Assembly: GCF_001420005.1 (NCBI RefSeq)
Contig: NZ_LJAK01000008.1
Coordinates: forward strand, 1 to 64,000
From: Loktanella sp. 3ANDIMAR09
Lineage (GTDB): Bacteria; Pseudomonadota; Alphaproteobacteria; Rhodobacterales; Rhodobacteraceae
Reading direction: 5' to 3'
DNA length: 64,000 nucleotides
A program made the position numbers and the translations under genes. Under the pieces are notes generated by a model. It saw only the letters and a list, made by a program, of their open reading frames with translations, was not told the origin of the DNA and did not search any database. Shown one piece after another: positions 44,178 through 53,591 of this stretch (its first letter is position 1; every line of letters starts with the position of its first letter).

Positions 44178-47100
44178 GTGGATCTGGAGGTCGATCCCAA
44201 GACCGCGCGCGTCTTCGATCTGGCGGCGGTGTCGGGCAATGGGGGCCACGCGATCCGGGCCAAGCGGGGGCAGGTTGACGCAGCCCTTGACCAGATCGAA
44301 GCCGCCGCCGGGGACATGCGGCACCTGATCGGCCACAATATCCTGCGCCACGACCTGCCGCATCTGCTGGCGATCCGGCCACGGCTGGCGCGGCTGGCGG
44401 AGGCGCCGATCGATACGCTGTGGCTTAACCCATTGGCGTTTCCGCGCAACCCGTATCACCACCTCGTCAAACACTATCACGACGGGCGGTTGCTGTCGGG
44501 CCATGTGAACGATCCAGAGGCGGATGCCCGTCTGGTCTTCGACGTGCTGCGCAATCAGGTGGAAGCGTTCCGCGCCCTCGACGCCCGGTCGCCCCATGTG
44601 GTCGCCGCCTATCATTTCCTGACCGCCCGTGGGGCGCAGGGGGCAGGGTTCGACGCGGTGTTCGGCCATGTCCGGGGGGCAGCTGTACCTACGCCGTCAG
44701 AGGCACAGCACGCCATCGCACGGGTGCTGTCAGGCCACAGCTGCACCGAAGCCTTGGGTGCTGTGATGGAGAATGTCGGGTCGCCCATACAACGGTGGCC
44801 CTTGGCCTATGCGATGGCGTGGATCTCGGTCGCGGGCGGCGAGTCCGTCATGCCGCCTTGGGTGCGGTTGCAGTTTCCGGATGCCGCGCGCATGGTCAGA
44901 CGCCTGCGCGATACCGCCTGCGACAATGCCGATTGCACCTGGTGCCGCGAGAAAGGCGATCCGGTCAAGGCATTGTCGCGCTGGTTCGGGTTTGAGAGCT
45001 ATCGGCCGACCCCTGTGGATGACGCAGGCCGCCCCTTGCAGGAACGCATCGTCGATGAGGGGATGCAGGGCCAAAGCTTGCTGGGCATCCTGCCGACCGG
45101 CACGGGCAAGTCGGTCTGCTATCAGATCCCGGCGCTGGCCAAATACGACCGCACCGGCGCGCTGACAGTCGTGATCTCACCCCTCGTGGCCCTGATGGCC
45201 GATCAGGTGGCCGGGATGGAACGTTCCGGCATTTCCGCCGCCGTCACCGTCAACGGCCTGCTGTCCGTGCCTGAACGGCAGGATGCGCTGGAAAAGGTGC
45301 GGATGGGCGAGGCCGCGATGCTGCTGATCTCGCCCGAACAGCTGCGCAGCGTCGGTGTGCGCAGCGTGCTGAAGCAGCGTGAAATCGGACTCTGGGTGCT
45401 GGACGAGGCGCATTGCGTCTCGAAATGGGGTCACGATTTCCGGCCCGATTACCGCTACGTCTCGCGCTTCATCAAGGAGACGGCGGGCGACATGGACCCC
45501 GCGCCGGTCATCTGCCTGACCGCCACCGCCAAGCCGGAGGTAGTCAAGGATATCCGCGATCACTTCCAAGAGCGGCTGGGGACCGAGCTGATGCTGCTGG
45601 ACGGCGGGGCGTCCCGCACCAACCTCAGCTTCGAGGTGCGCACGACTGGGCGCAGCACCAAGCTCAGCGATATCCTCGACGTTATCGAACAACGCCTGCC
45701 GACGGAAGGCGCATCAGGCGCGGTCGTCTATTGTGCCACCCGTGGCGCGACCGAAAAGGTGGCGGAGTTCCTGCAACAGCAGGGGCTAGCGGCGGAACGG
45801 TTTCATGCCGGACTGACCCCCGACGAAAAGAAGACGATCCAGGAACGCTTCCGCACCGGCGATCTGCGGGTGATCGCCGCCACCAACGCCTTCGGCATGG
45901 GTATCGACAAGCCGGACATCCGGCTGGTGGTGCATGGCGACATTCCCGGTTCGCTTGAGAACTACCTGCAAGAGGCAGGCCGCGCAGGACGTGACCGCGA
46001 CCATGCCAGTTGCGTGCTGCTCTTCGCGCAGGACGATGTGGAACGGCAGTTTTCCCTGTCCGCGCGGTCCCGCCTTGCGCGGCACGAAATCGGTGCGATC
46101 CTGAAGGCCATCCGCCGGATGGACACGCGGTCGCGCAGCACCGGCACGGTGGTCGCCACCGCGGGAGAGATCGTGCGCCACGAACACGACCGCGAATTTC
46201 AGCGCGAAAGCGCCACCGACGACACGCGGGTCAAGACGGCGCTGTCATGGCTGGAGGAATCGAAACTCCTCTCGCGCGAGGAGAATCGGGTGCAGGTCTT
46301 CCCGTCGTCCCTGCGGATCCGCACGCTGGAGGAGGCGCAGGCGCGGCTGGAAGCGGCGCAGATCACCGGCGCGCGCCGCACGCAACTCAGCGACATCGTG
46401 CGCCACCTGATGAATGCGCCCAAGGACATCGGCATCTCGACCGACGAGCTGACGGGCGTCAGCGGCCTGACGGGCGGGCAGTTGACCAAGGCAATGGCCG
46501 ATTTGGAAGTTCTGGGGATTGCCCGCAACGACACCGCCGTGACGGTCTTTGTCCATGCGGGCGTGCGCGACGATTCCCGCGGGCGTCTGGCACAGGCGAC
46601 ACGGCTGGAAACCGACCTTGTCGCCCTGATGCGCGAACAGGCACCAGAGGCAGAGGATGGCGTGAGTTTGCCGTTCAACCTGCAACAGGCCTGCCAGACC
46701 CTGCGCGACGGCGGACATGCGGACGTGCGCCCCGATGTAGTCGAAAAGCTGCTGCGCGGCATGGCGCATGATGGCAAGGACCTTGACGGCGGCAAAGGCA
46801 ATATCCGGCTGCGCAAGGTCAACCGACAGACGCTGTTTGTGGCGTTGCAACGGTCGTGGTCGGTGCTGACCACGACCGCCGATCTGCGGCGGCAGGCGGG
46901 CGGGGCGCTGCTCGATCACCTGTTGGGCAAGCTCGAGAAGGGCGTCAAAGGGAAGGACCTTCAGGTCGAGACGACTCTCGGCGACATGCTGGCCAGCCTG
47001 ACAGGGGATGCGCTTCTGCGGGGGCAGGTTCGTGACATGACGCGGATGATGGATCGTGCCGTGATGTGGCTGCACGAACAGGGCGTCGTCACGCTGGGCA

Positions 47101-49232
47101 AGGGGCTGACCGTGTTCCGCCCCGCGATGACCCTGCAACTGGCACCGGGCAAGGCGGGGTTTCTGGTCAAGGACTTCACCCCGCTGGAGGAACACTACGC
47201 CGAGCAGACCGTGCAGACGCATGTCATGGCGGCCTATGCGGAACGCGGCCTCGCCTCGATGGATGACGCGGCGCGGCTGTCGCAGGATTACTTCACGCTC
47301 GATCAGGACGCCTTCATGGGCCGCTGGATGAAAGGCCGCGCGACTGAGGTGAAGCGCCAGACCACGGCCAGGTCGTGGAAGGCGGTTGTCGACGTGCTGG
47401 ACAACCCGGTGCAGCAGCGCATCGTCGCCGATGACCGTGACGCCACCAACGTGCTGGTGCTGGCGGGGCCTGGGTCCGGCAAGACCCGCGTGCTGGTCCA
47501 TCGCATCGCCTACCTGATCCGCGTGCGCCGCGAAGATCCGCGCAGCATCCTCGTGCTCAGCTACAACCGCCACGCGGCGGTGGAAATCCGCGCGCGGCTG
47601 CGCCACCTGATCGGGGACGATGCCTTCGGCGTCACGGTATCGACTTGCCACGCGCTGGCCATGCGGCTGGTCGGGGCGAGTTTCGCAGGCGGTCAGGCCG
47701 AAACCCGCGACTTCGACGGCCTGGTGATGGAGGCCGTGCGCCAGCTGAACGGCGAGGGCCTTACCAAGTCGGAGGCGGAGGCACAGCGCGAGACCCTGAT
47801 TGAAGGCTACCGCTGGATTCTGGTGGACGAATATCAGGACATCGGGCCAGAGGAATACGCCCTGATCGCGGCCGTCGCAGGCCGCACGATCGAGGACGAA
47901 GAGATGCGGCTCAGCCTGTTCGCCGTCGGTGACGACGACCAGAACATCTACGCCTTCGCCGGCGCCTCGATCCGCTACATCCGGCAGTTCGAACAGGACT
48001 ACCGGGCCAAGCCCGAATATCTGGTGGAAAACTATCGCTCCACCGCCCACATCGTCGCCGCCTCGAACACCGTCATCGCCGGGGCGACCGATCGGATGAA
48101 GCGTGATCACGACATCACGGTCAATCGTGCGCGGCGGCACGACCCGCCGGGCGGGGCGATGGCCCAATGCGATCCGGTCGGGCAGGGGCGGGTGCAGCTG
48201 TTGCAGGCGGTGCAGGGCGACCCGGCACAAGCCGCCGTCGCGGTGGGAGAGTTGCAGCGCCTCGCAGCACTCGACACCGGCTGGACCTGGGCGCGCACCG
48301 CGATCATCGCGCGGAACTGGCGGCAGCTTGCCGCAGTGCGGTCCTACGCCGAGGCGCAGGGCATCCCCGTCGAGATGGCGAACGAAAGCCTGCCAAGCCT
48401 GTGGCGCCTGCGCGAGATGCAGACCTTCATCGCCCGGATCGGCGCCGACCGGACACGGCTTCTGGACGTGGGCGATCTGCTGGATATCGCGAACGGGCTG
48501 CCGCGCAACCGCTGGACCGATCTCATCGCGGTGGGTGTGGCGGCCCTCGCGCAAGAGGTCGGGGCAGGGGCGGTGTCCGTGCCGGACCTTGTGGAATGGT
48601 TCGGCGAATGGTCGCGCGATGCCCGCAGCGAACAGCAAGGCCTGATGCTGATGACCGCCCACCGCGCCAAGGGGCTGGAGTTCGACGACGTGGTGATCCT
48701 CGACGGCGGCTGGGACAGGCCATCGCAGGGCGAGGACCCGGACGCGCCGCGCCGTCTGTTCTACGTCGCGATGACCCGCGCCCGCCGTAGCCTGTCGGTC
48801 GTCACGCAAGGCGCGCACCCCTTCCTGCGGGCAGGCACCGACGGCATCCTGCAACGCCGCCCGCCCGCGCCCGACCTGTCTGACATGCCGCCGGATCGGA
48901 CCTATCTGATGCCTGACTTGGCGCAGGTCTTCATCGACTGGGCCGGACGGTTAGCGGAGCACGACTCATCGGTGTCCGCGATCAACGCCGCACAGGTCGG
49001 CGACGCCGTCACGCTGACCGACGACGGCGGCCGCTGGTCCGTGCGGGACGCGCAAGGGCGAAAGCTGGGTGCCATGAAGGGTGGCTGGGCCTTGCCCGCG
49101 GGACGCCGGATCGTGTCGGCGGAAGTCGGCGCGATCGTGGTCCGTCATGCCTATGAAAGCGGCGAGGACCATCGCCCGAAACTTCGCAGGACCAGTTGGG
49201 AGATTGTCTTGCCGGAGATCATTCTCGAGTAA
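44178..49232 (+). CDS. DnaQ-like exonuclease / RecQ helicase / UvrD-like helicase fusion
   Basis: The 1684-residue protein combines three DNA enzymes. Residues 1 to about 120 resemble a DEDD 3'-5' exonuclease (DLEVD as motif I, LIGHNILRHDLPH, NDPEADARLV). About 290-650 is a RecQ helicase (Walker A LPTGTGKS, DEAHCVSKWGHDFRPDY, TATAKPEV, ATNAFGMGIDKPDIR, QEAGRAGRD). About 1075-1600 is a UvrD/PcrA-type SF1 helicase (AGPGSGKTRVL, VDEYQDIGPEEY, GDDDQNIYAFAGA, TAHRAKGLEFDD, YVAMTRARRSLSVV). The start is GTG 44178, the only usable start after a stop at 44121. It cuts very close to motif I, so the N-terminus may be shortened. It probably processes branched or broken DNA. Confidence 0.9.
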   Translation: MDLEVDPKTARVFDLAAVSGNGGHAIRAKRGQVDAALDQIEAAAGDMRHLIGHNILRHDLPHLLAIRPRLARLAEAPIDTLWLNPLAFPRNPYHHLVKHYHDGRLLSGHVNDPEADARLVFDVLRNQVEAFRALDARSPHVVAAYHFLTARGAQGAGFDAVFGHVRGAAVPTPSEAQHAIARVLSGHSCTEALGAVMENVGSPIQRWPLAYAMAWISVAGGESVMPPWVRLQFPDAARMVRRLRDTACDNADCTWCREKGDPVKALSRWFGFESYRPTPVDDAGRPLQERIVDEGMQGQSLLGILPTGTGKSVCYQIPALAKYDRTGALTVVISPLVALMADQVAGMERSGISAAVTVNGLLSVPERQDALEKVRMGEAAMLLISPEQLRSVGVRSVLKQREIGLWVLDEAHCVSKWGHDFRPDYRYVSRFIKETAGDMDPAPVICLTATAKPEVVKDIRDHFQERLGTELMLLDGGASRTNLSFEVRTTGRSTKLSDILDVIEQRLPTEGASGAVVYCATRGATEKVAEFLQQQGLAAERFHAGLTPDEKKTIQERFRTGDLRVIAATNAFGMGIDKPDIRLVVHGDIPGSLENYLQEAGRAGRDRDHASCVLLFAQDDVERQFSLSARSRLARHEIGAILKAIRRMDTRSRSTGTVVATAGEIVRHEHDREFQRESATDDTRVKTALSWLEESKLLSREENRVQVFPSSLRIRTLEEAQARLEAAQITGARRTQLSDIVRHLMNAPKDIGISTDELTGVSGLTGGQLTKAMADLEVLGIARNDTAVTVFVHAGVRDDSRGRLAQATRLETDLVALMREQAPEAEDGVSLPFNLQQACQTLRDGGHADVRPDVVEKLLRGMAHDGKDLDGGKGNIRLRKVNRQTLFVALQRSWSVLTTTADLRRQAGGALLDHLLGKLEKGVKGKDLQVETTLGDMLASLTGDALLRGQVRDMTRMMDRAVMWLHEQGVVTLGKGLTVFRPAMTLQLAPGKAGFLVKDFTPLEEHYAEQTVQTHVMAAYAERGLASMDDAARLSQDYFTLDQDAFMGRWMKGRATEVKRQTTARSWKAVVDVLDNPVQQRIVADDRDATNVLVLAGPGSGKTRVLVHRIAYLIRVRREDPRSILVLSYNRHAAVEIRARLRHLIGDDAFGVTVSTCHALAMRLVGASFAGGQAETRDFDGLVMEAVRQLNGEGLTKSEAEAQRETLIEGYRWILVDEYQDIGPEEYALIAAVAGRTIEDEEMRLSLFAVGDDDQNIYAFAGASIRYIRQFEQDYRAKPEYLVENYRSTAHIVAASNTVIAGATDRMKRDHDITVNRARRHDPPGGAMAQCDPVGQGRVQLLQAVQGDPAQAAVAVGELQRLAALDTGWTWARTAIIARNWRQLAAVRSYAEAQGIPVEMANESLPSLWRLREMQTFIARIGADRTRLLDVGDLLDIANGLPRNRWTDLIAVGVAALAQEVGAGAVSVPDLVEWFGEWSRDARSEQQGLMLMTAHRAKGLEFDDVVILDGGWDRPSQGEDPDAPRRLFYVAMTRARRSLSVVTQGAHPFLRAGTDGILQRRPPAPDLSDMPPDRTYLMPDLAQVFIDWAGRLAEHDSSVSAINAAQVGDAVTLTDDGGRWSVRDAQGRKLGAMKGGWALPAGRRIVSAEVGAIVVRHAYESGEDHRPKLRRTSWEIVLPEIILE

Positions 49233-49671
49233 ATACTGGCGGTCGTTTTTATGATGTTCCCCGTGTGATTCGAGAAAGCTTGTCTCGGGATTGAAACGGA
49301 CAAGAGGATTGAGGTGTATCGAAATCCGGGTGGTCCGTTAATCGGATTGGGCACTTGGTGGTCCGAAGGTGCAAGCGCTAGCCGCGATGAAGTCCTCGAC
49401 CTCTGTTATCGTTAAACCGTCGCGGTCTGTAAGGCTGATCTTGAGAACCTAAGGCGTGACGTCATTTTCCCATTCTCCCGTGAAATTGTTTTTCATCAGA
49501 TCGCCTCCGTGAACGAAAATCGCTGCCGTCTGGATTTCGCTGATAGGAGGCGGCTGCGGTAAGGCATTGTATTTATTCAAGATGCTCCTCGATACCTGAC
49601 AGCGCGAAATCTCCGCCCTCGGTCAATGCCACCCGCCTTGGTAAGCTGGGTTATTGAAAAGAGGATCGGTC
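49233..49671. other. Intergenic region upstream of the mobilization genes
   Basis: About 440 bp lacking genes separate the fusion helicase from the MobC-like gene. The position just upstream of mob genes makes it the expected place for an origin of transfer. I see no clear inverted repeat plus nic-like sequence, so oriT is not called. Confidence 0.4.
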
Positions 49672-49977
49672 ATGCCCGCGAAAACCATCTCCTACACGAT
49701 CCGCCAGGCACCGGAGGTCGCTTCTCAGATCGATGACATGGCGAAAAAGAACGGGTTTGCCACGCGTGCGAAATTCATGACGCATGCGGCTCTGACCTAC
49801 GGCTGCGGTGGGGATGAAGCCATCGTCGCCGAACTCTCCTGGATCAGCTACGCGCTGCACCAACTCGACCGCGCGGCCGCGGGGCGTCTGCATCTTCTCA
49901 AGCCGCGCGCCATCGACGACATCGGCCGTCGCGCCAGGGCCGCGCTGAACGCCATCATCGACCGGAACGCCGGATGA
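49672..49977 (+). CDS. Ribbon-helix-helix/MobC-like mobilization accessory protein
   Basis: The 101-residue protein starts at ATG 49672 with AGAGGA 6-8 nt upstream. Its N-terminus (KTISYTIRQAPEVASQIDDMAKKNGF) has the short strand followed by two helices seen in ribbon-helix-helix DNA binders and relaxosome accessory proteins. The C-terminal half is helical with the DDIGRRARAALNAIIDRN pattern. The next gene, a relaxase-like frame, begins in its stop codon (ATGA), the usual coupling of mobC and mobA. DNA binding at oriT is inferred from that arrangement. Confidence 0.75.
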   Translation: MPAKTISYTIRQAPEVASQIDDMAKKNGFATRAKFMTHAALTYGCGGDEAIVAELSWISYALHQLDRAAAGRLHLLKPRAIDDIGRRARAALNAIIDRNAG

Positions 49978-50810
49978 GGCGCTACACGACATTCCCGTCC
50001 CAAGCTTTCCCGATCTTGTCCTACCTGTCGAAGGATGGTCAGATGATGGCGGGTTCGATGCCGGTCCGGTCATGGCGGCAGGCGTGCGACCTGTTCCAGA
50101 CGTTCGAGGCCCCGCAGGCCGGTGGCCTTGTTCATTTGACGCTTTCGATGCCCGTCGGTTGGACCCTGGCCGACGACGTCTGGCTCGCCGTCGCGCGCAG
50201 GGTTCTGACCGCTAGTGGGCTGCCGTCCGAAATGGTGCCTTGGGTGATGTGGGGCAGGGAAGCCACGCGATGCGACCACATCCACCTCGTTGCCGCCCGG
50301 CAGACCTATACCGGACGCCATCTCGAGATCGCGACTTCAGTTCGAGAAACTGATCGCATCGAGCGCGACGTGTGCCAGTTCCTTGGACTACCGGAACCCG
50401 TGTGGCGTCCTGATCCGGAGATGGTTCTGGCGCCTCCGATCACAGTGCGGGGCGCGGCGGAAATCCGGACAGGCGGCATGGTTCGCGGGCGACCTGAACG
50501 CGGTCATGTTCAAGGCCCGACCTGCCAGCCTTTCTGCGCTCAACGACGTCCTTCGGGCACGAGGCTCCCCTTGGTCGCTGACCTTGTCCGAAGATTGTCC
50601 GGGTCTGTTGATCCCGCGCAACGCCCTGACGGGCAAGACCATCAACCCGAAGCTCGCGGGCAGCGCATACTCGTCGGTGCTGATTTTGAATCTTCTTGCA
50701 CTGGCCGCGCGCATTCGAGCGGTGGCGCTGACGGTATTCCTGCGCCGTGTCGCCGAGGCGATCCGCAACCTCCCTGGACTGACGCACACCTTGAAAGGAC
50801 CCTCGCATGA
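49974..50810 (+). pseudogene. Relaxase (MobA-like), disrupted by frameshift
   Basis: The first about 155 residues (VHLTLSMPVGWTL, WVMWGREATRCDHIHLVAARQ with the HIH metal motif of relaxases) read in one frame to about 50450. From there the convincing protein sequence continues one base over (AWFAGDLNAVMFKARPASL and GKTINPKLAGSAYSSVLIL) to about 50800. The switch lies in a G-rich run (GCGGGGCGCGGCGG). The original frame's TGA at 50808-50810 overlaps the next ATG and looks like the ancestral end. So either the sequence has indels or the relaxase is dead. Full-length product unlikely as sequenced. Confidence 0.72.
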
Positions 50811-51112
50811 CAGACCTGAATACGGGCCACGACCGCACGCACGCGATGCTCGACAAGACGCGCGAGGACGTGCGGCGGTTGCACCCGCTGCTGCAGCTCC
50901 TCGACCCGGATCAGGCGGACATCACGACGGAATTCGCGGTCAGGTTGATCGGGCTGCTGGTCGAAGTCGAAGAGCGGCTGACGGAACAGACCGCAGCGTT
51001 CATGGCACAAACGGCGGAAATGTCCGGCCTGCGGTCGCAGCTGGACGACCTTCAGGCAGACATGGCCTTCCTGATGGGGAGCGGCGATCCCGTGGAGGAT
51101 GGGTCACGCTGA
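50807..51112 (+). CDS. Small coiled-coil protein of the mobilization module
   Basis: The 101-residue acidic protein is rich in Leu, Glu and Gln in heptad-like order (residues about 40-90: RLIGLLVEVEERL, SQLDDLQADMAFL), suggesting a coiled coil. AAAGGACC 9-12 nt before ATG 50807 is a good ribosome site, and its start overlaps the relaxase frame end. I recognise no family. Position suggests an accessory role in mobilization. Confidence 0.65.
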   Translation: MTDLNTGHDRTHAMLDKTREDVRRLHPLLQLLDPDQADITTEFAVRLIGLLVEVEERLTEQTAAFMAQTAEMSGLRSQLDDLQADMAFLMGSGDPVEDGSR

Positions 51113-51180
51113 TCTATCGGCTGGCCAGCCGCGCCGGGCTGCGCCTGCGGCACCGGTTTGTCGCGCAAGGTTCGGCGATA

Positions 51181-51366
51181 ATGCTCATGGGGACAAGCGG
51201 AGAACGCGCGATCCTCGACATCACGGAGAAGATCATCATCACCGGTAGCGACATCCCGCTTGGCCCATGGCGCGGCTTCCTTGATCGCCTTGTCCGAGAT
51301 GCCGGCTGCACGATTGACCTGATCCCGGATGCCGTCACGCAGAACGACGACCCGACGCTCGTGTGA
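51181..51366 (+). CDS. Short hypothetical protein next to integrase
   Basis: From ATG 51181 a 61-residue frame reads ILDITEKIIITGSDIPLGP and ends at the TGA shared with the convergent integrase region. The frame stays open and protein-like upstream to about 51109, right at the stop of the previous gene, but no standard start codon lies there. Reality and start are uncertain. It could begin by coupling at a non-canonical codon. Confidence 0.4.
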   Translation: MLMGTSGERAILDITEKIIITGSDIPLGPWRGFLDRLVRDAGCTIDLIPDAVTQNDDPTLV

Positions 51367-53445
51367 TCAGAACAGCCGCGGGAGCTTGTTGATGGCCGCC
51401 ACCTTCAGGTGGATCGGGGCTTCGCCACGGTAGACGGAGGTGTTCGTATCTTCATTTTCGGATTTCACATGTCCAACTAGATCGAAGCGTACGGCTCCAA
51501 GAACATCGGACGAAAACAGGAAAAAATCGTTCACGTAATGACGCATGGAATGCATGCACAGGTTTCTGGGATTGCCATCCAAGGCGGCTTCCAGCGATGT
51601 GCGCCACATGTAGTCGATGGACGCGCCGAATTTGTCGACCATCAAGGCGGGGTCGGTAGCCGCTGCCCTGCGAGATTTCTTTCGGGGGACTGGGACAACA
51701 TCCGGGAACATCAGTTTTTCTCCGCGATCCGCCATCTCGGAAACGTGTCTGCATAGTTCAAGTTCGATGAGGTGCGGATGAAGCGGCACGATGCGGGTCT
51801 TTTGGAATCGCGCGTCAGTTTCCCCCGGTTCCTCACCCTTGATGGAACGGTACTCGTTTGCCTGAATCACGATGCAGGGATGACCGTCGATATCCTTGAG
51901 GTCACTGATCTTGAGGCCTGCGATTTCTGCCCGGCGTGCTCCGGTGTAGGCCAAGATGAGAGGGATCCAATAGCGCGAATCCCGGACAATTACCGATCCC
52001 GGCTCATGTCGACTCCCTTCGCTCTGGGCACCTTGCCACAGGTGATGCGCAAAGACCGTTTTCAGCTCCTCCGCAGTGAACACGGGTCTCTGCTTGTGCT
52101 TCGCGCTCTTTCCCTTGGCTTTCGGTTTGATTTTCTTGGTGTTCAGGGCGGGGTCCAGATCGTGGCCTTCCGATGCCGCCCGCTCCAGCAGAAGCTCGAC
52201 CGACTTGATGTGGCGCTGGCGTGTGGAGACGTGGGGCCCCTTTTCGGAGTCGGGCAAGAAACGTGCCTGCTCCATGACCTCTTCGATTGTCCTCGAACCG
52301 TCCTGCGGAGACCTCATGAAATGGATCGGGAAGGTCGCAAGGGCATCCCGGAATCCCGACAGATGATGCTGACGGATGTCATCGACCCGCTGAACACCGG
52401 TGATCAGGCAGAACAGACGGAGGCTTGCGGCGCGCTGCGCGATCGTTTCCTTGCTCAATCCGTCTGTCGTTGCCATCCGCCAAAAGACACCGGCGATGTC
52501 CGGACCATCGATGACCTTTTCGTGGTGCCGTGCCACCGCTTCGGCTTGGGCCTGCTGTGCGCGCAGCGCGTCGATCGTCAACGGTTCGCGGATTTTGTCG
52601 ACGCCGGGCGTGAAACACACCTTGCGCTCGTCGGCAGTGATCTGGGTCGCGCGGGCAGGCTCGATCGCTTGCGTCGGAACCTGCTTCGGCAGGACCGCGA
52701 CCTTCGATGGGGCTGGAGCTGCGGGAGGCGGAGTCACGGTTTCTGTCAGAACTTCACGCACCGCGACAGGAGACAATGTTTCGCCGCGGCTGATGAACGT
52801 CTTTGCAAGATCGGCATAGACCTGCGCGCGCAGGTCCCGACAATCCTGTTCGGCGTCCAGTGCCGCGAGCCTTGCGTGAAGATGGGCCTCGATGATCTGA
52901 TATTCGTGTTCGCGAGACGCAGCCTTGACGCCGGTGGCAATTTCGAAATCGCGGATCAGGCGCCGGCGCTGATCCTGATCGCGCAATGCCCGTACATCGT
53001 TCGCGTAAAGCGTCACGGCACCCTGCACTTCGTCCGCGGTCCACGACGGATTGATCCGCGCGGGTTCGAGCGCGGGCGCGATGCCGTCTTCGACCAATGC
53101 CCGCAGGACCGCACGCTGCACGCGATGGGTTGCGTGGGGCGCGTTCTTCCGCCCGGACATCCGTTCCATCCGCAACTCGCGGCGCAGTTCGTCGATGATC
53201 ACCTGCATCCGCGTCTGGATGTAGGATGCGATCAGCTCTTCCGGCAGCGGGTCGATCAGGAAGGAGAAGGCGTTCAGCATGGCGTCGAACTCTGTCGTCA
53301 GTGTTCTGGACCAGGTATGCGCCGCGTTTTCATCTGTCGTCCCCAAGGCGACCTGCACCGAGCGGATAGATGTGGATAACCCCGGGATCCGGCGCCTGAA
53401 GTGGTAGTGGCGCCCCTTGCGGAAAAGGTATCTGGATTGGTGCAT
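51367..53445 (-). CDS. Tyrosine recombinase/integrase of the island
   Basis: The 692-residue integrase is transcribed away from tRNA-Asn. Its catalytic domain has Arg in LAYTGARRAEIAGL, the HxxR box in CMHSMRHYVNDF and the nucleophile Tyr in TNTSVYRGE. The first about 330 residues hold an AP2-like/SAM-like DNA-binding part and a hinge. Start ATG 53445 has AGGAGGG 5-6 nt upstream, preferred over a longer GTG form at 53547. It is longer than phage integrases (about 400) and matches the large DUF6538-type island integrases in alphaproteobacteria. It should catalyse recombination between the repeats at 31860 and 53592. A broken paralogue lies at 30812-31714. Confidence 0.93.
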   Translation of the reverse strand: MHQSRYLFRKGRHYHFRRRIPGLSTSIRSVQVALGTTDENAAHTWSRTLTTEFDAMLNAFSFLIDPLPEELIASYIQTRMQVIIDELRRELRMERMSGRKNAPHATHRVQRAVLRALVEDGIAPALEPARINPSWTADEVQGAVTLYANDVRALRDQDQRRRLIRDFEIATGVKAASREHEYQIIEAHLHARLAALDAEQDCRDLRAQVYADLAKTFISRGETLSPVAVREVLTETVTPPPAAPAPSKVAVLPKQVPTQAIEPARATQITADERKVCFTPGVDKIREPLTIDALRAQQAQAEAVARHHEKVIDGPDIAGVFWRMATTDGLSKETIAQRAASLRLFCLITGVQRVDDIRQHHLSGFRDALATFPIHFMRSPQDGSRTIEEVMEQARFLPDSEKGPHVSTRQRHIKSVELLLERAASEGHDLDPALNTKKIKPKAKGKSAKHKQRPVFTAEELKTVFAHHLWQGAQSEGSRHEPGSVIVRDSRYWIPLILAYTGARRAEIAGLKISDLKDIDGHPCIVIQANEYRSIKGEEPGETDARFQKTRIVPLHPHLIELELCRHVSEMADRGEKLMFPDVVPVPRKKSRRAAATDPALMVDKFGASIDYMWRTSLEAALDGNPRNLCMHSMRHYVNDFFLFSSDVLGAVRFDLVGHVKSENEDTNTSVYRGEAPIHLKVAAINKLPRLF

Positions 53446-53478
53446 CTTGCCCTCCTGACGAGGGCACCCGGACCTGAC

Positions 53479-53520
53479 CTGTGCAACCGAAGTGTCTGCC
53501 GTGTGCAACCTGTGTGCAAC
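53479..53520. repeat. GTGCAACC repeats near attR (putative integrase arm sites)
   Basis: Three copies of GTGCAAC(C) occur in 42 bp upstream of the integrase start (53481-53488, 53503-53510, 53514-53520), one followed by GAAGTG exactly as in the left-end copy at 31977. Likely arm-type binding sites; they may also affect integrase transcription. Confidence 0.5.
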
Positions 53521-53591
53521 ATCGGCGGAGATGTCGGTCAAAACCATCGGAGTTAAACTCCGAAGTCGAGCCTTTTCAGCACCTTGAGGAA

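Noticed and set aside
43678-44382. Minus-strand open frame upstream of the fusion helicase
   Set aside because: It overlaps the start of the fusion helicase and shows Arg/Pro-rich shadow sequence with no domain.
46245-48854. Very long open frame on the minus strand opposite the fusion helicase
   Set aside because: It is antisense to a clear multi-domain helicase with all motifs, lacks a ribosome site and a recognisable domain, and is explained by high GC third-position bias.
49233-49671. Possible origin of transfer upstream of the mobilization genes
   Set aside because: No clear inverted repeat plus nic-type sequence could be recognised, so oriT was not called.
51772-53379. Long plus-strand open frame opposite the integrase
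   Set aside because: The minus strand carries the integrase with its catalytic residues; the plus frame has no domain pattern.
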